A stretch of DNA of 64,000 bases from CAZSHX01 sp964606895. GTDB taxonomy: Bacteria > Bacteroidota > Ignavibacteria > Kapaibacteriales > UBA2268. The position numbers and the translations under genes were made by a program. Under the pieces are notes generated by a model. The model was not told the DNA's origin and ran no database searches. It saw only the letters and a list, made by a program, of their open reading frames with translations. This document shows, in pieces, positions 63,801 through 64,000 of this stretch (position 1 is its first letter; every line of letters starts with the position of its first letter). The stretch covers positions 1 through 64,000 of the forward strand of contig CAZSHX010000003.1 of assembly GCA_964606895.1 (NCBI GenBank). The letters are read 5' to 3'.

Positions 63801-64000
63801 GTATAATGTTATTTCAGGTGTTGAAGAAAATTCAATTATAGGAGAAAATGTTTATATTTACCCAAATCCAAATGACGGAAATTTTGATTTAACAATCAAA
63901 TCTGACAAAATGGATAATTACAAAGTTTCTATTCAGAATATTTTGGGTTTAACCATTCAGGAATTGTCATTTAGTATTGATAAAAAATGGTCGGGACAGA
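60865..64000 (+). CDS. Large secreted BNR propeller protein with T9SS sorting domain (paralogue 2, cut by the window end)
   Basis: An open frame from ATG 60865 that runs off the window after 1045 residues without a stop. It follows paralogue 1 by 37 bp. It has a signal peptide (MKKVLNIVTIVLCVLFAGYTAD), the helical segment RKGWKQFKRWEYFWQSRLNPDG, the BNR propeller (SLNGGKNW, SIDNGLTW, TTDGGASW, SANDGGIDRTMDGGVKW, GGAQDNGSHRYEKGTW), two Ig-like modules (FCWGDSVILESVG; VCEGDVISLEL) and a sorting domain that has begun (VYIYPNPNDGNFDLTI, VSIQNILGL). Probably only the last 15-25 residues are missing. It is a tandem duplicate of the upstream gene; sequences have diverged considerably. Confidence 0.9.
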   Translation, partial: MKKVLNIVTIVLCVLFAGYTADSQTQLQNLAKQSNPKFEDVRNASEAIWKDIPVDQRKGWKQFKRWEYFWQSRLNPDGTFPNSNQLMNSIKSVQVQNQKSSDKMQGNVPQWKSLGPKVNPNSGSTELGIGRLNVIRFNPVNSKIIWAGSAGGGLWRSLNGGKNWETFAFTQFLSLGVSDIAISMSNPSTIYVATGDADGIGGGGGNSYSIGVIKSIDNGLTWEVTNLNYGFANQKLVSRLLVDPKNSNILLAATIEGIFKTTDGGASWARKSDNIYFKDMEFKPDDPNVIYSVTNGWSGTCTIFKSVDMGETWKQGYSVSGTSRIALAVTSANSNNVYAVCAASNSSFHSFLKSDDEGETWTNLYDNNKGVNLLGREDGTGNDRYVGQGWYDLCLAISPFDENEIFVGGVNIWKSTTGGSSWTLNAHWYGGQGGKPYVHADQHDLIYDENDGYLYSANDGGIDRTMDGGVKWTNFNNGMNITQYYRIACSAQDSNVIYGGAQDNGSHRYEKGTWTKVYGGDGMNCEVDWVDPLTAYVSLYNGALYRTTNGFSFSKMDITSEGGAWVTPFIISPINHFVLYAGFKNVWKSEDGGRKWSKLYSLNNNTTLRSLAAAPSDSNTIYAATYNTLWVTYDGGKSWTTIPNVPESISSIAVDPKNAKRFWLTNDGFNDKNKVFEYNGDTKTNISGNLPNLPVNCVTYQKDSPDRLYIGTDIGVYYSDYGSANWEPFGEGLPNLIVNDIEIHYGSSKLLIATYGRGVWETNIINCNLSEPQVKTIGKTVFCWGDSVILESVGDYQDLYWSTGEKTKRITVKESGDYNITIVDPSGCKASSKAIIVDVKSASPIQIKPIGKFPVCEGDVISLELNVPMGFNKYLWSTGDTIRRIKITQPGKYNVTATTSDGCFSTDSFEIIIYPRPEKPNIIRYWYKLLKASDALSFQWYLDGKIISGATDQILEIDKLGDYTVQISDKNGCTNTSELYNVISGVEENSIIGENVYIYPNPNDGNFDLTIKSDKMDNYKVSIQNILGLTIQELSFSIDKKWSGQ

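Overview
The window looks like an AT-rich genome from the Bacteroidota/Chlorobiota (FCB) group, most likely an Ignavibacteria or Kapabacteria-type organism. The grounds are a PorX-type regulator, at least five proteins with type IX secretion (T9SS) C-terminal sorting domains, a GWxTD-domain protein, two FISUMP-domain proteins, a HmuY/TonB-receptor pair, LPS core genes and weak ribosome binding sites. The species cannot be named from the sequence alone.

Layout. 0-11.6 kb: a GT9 heptosyltransferase fragment and tsaB; a convergent HmuY-like/TonB-receptor operon; uvrA-waaA; guaB followed by an M24 aminopeptidase. 11.8-17.1 kb: a subtilisin-like lipoprotein, a large M16 protease and a FISUMP protein. 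17.5-20.7 kb: nuoAB, a trans-sulfuration PLP enzyme and a DedA protein. 21-31 kb, minus strand: an inactive/active M16 pair, lnt, a lone ABC ATPase, a secreted HExxH protease, an FnIII-like protein and an IPT/TIG-FISUMP lipoprotein. 31-36.5 kb: a T9SS-exported M1 aminopeptidase, an HGSNAT-like membrane protein and ligA. 36.5-37.6 kb: a repeat island built from 347-bp tandem units. 37.6-49.2 kb: a YCF48-like T9SS protein, a Cys-rich secreted protein, an mscS-DUF432 pair, a D/E-rich protein, a GT2 protein, a GWxTD protein and a choice-of-anchor T9SS protein. 49.5-57.4 kb: a transposase remnant, porX, an FnIII protein, pgk and a double-GT2/TPR protein. 57.6-64 kb: two tandem paralogous BNR-repeat T9SS proteins, the second cut by the window edge.

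How it fits together. The accessory content is mostly envelope and secretome. Lnt and the WaaA/GT9 enzymes build lipoproteins and LPS, PorX is expected to control T9SS, and the M1, M16, S8, HExxH and BNR proteins are its probable cargo or periplasmic companions. This suggests an organism that degrades protein or polymers at its surface. Housekeeping genes (tsaB, uvrA, guaB, nuoAB, ligA, pgk) are interspersed.

Intergenic DNA is rich in structured repeats: a MITE-like family with TCTGAATC-type inverted ends, GATGTAGGACATCT hairpins, a 347-bp tandem repeat holding nested palindromes, and scattered GATGCAA motifs. No rRNA, tRNA or CRISPR array was found.
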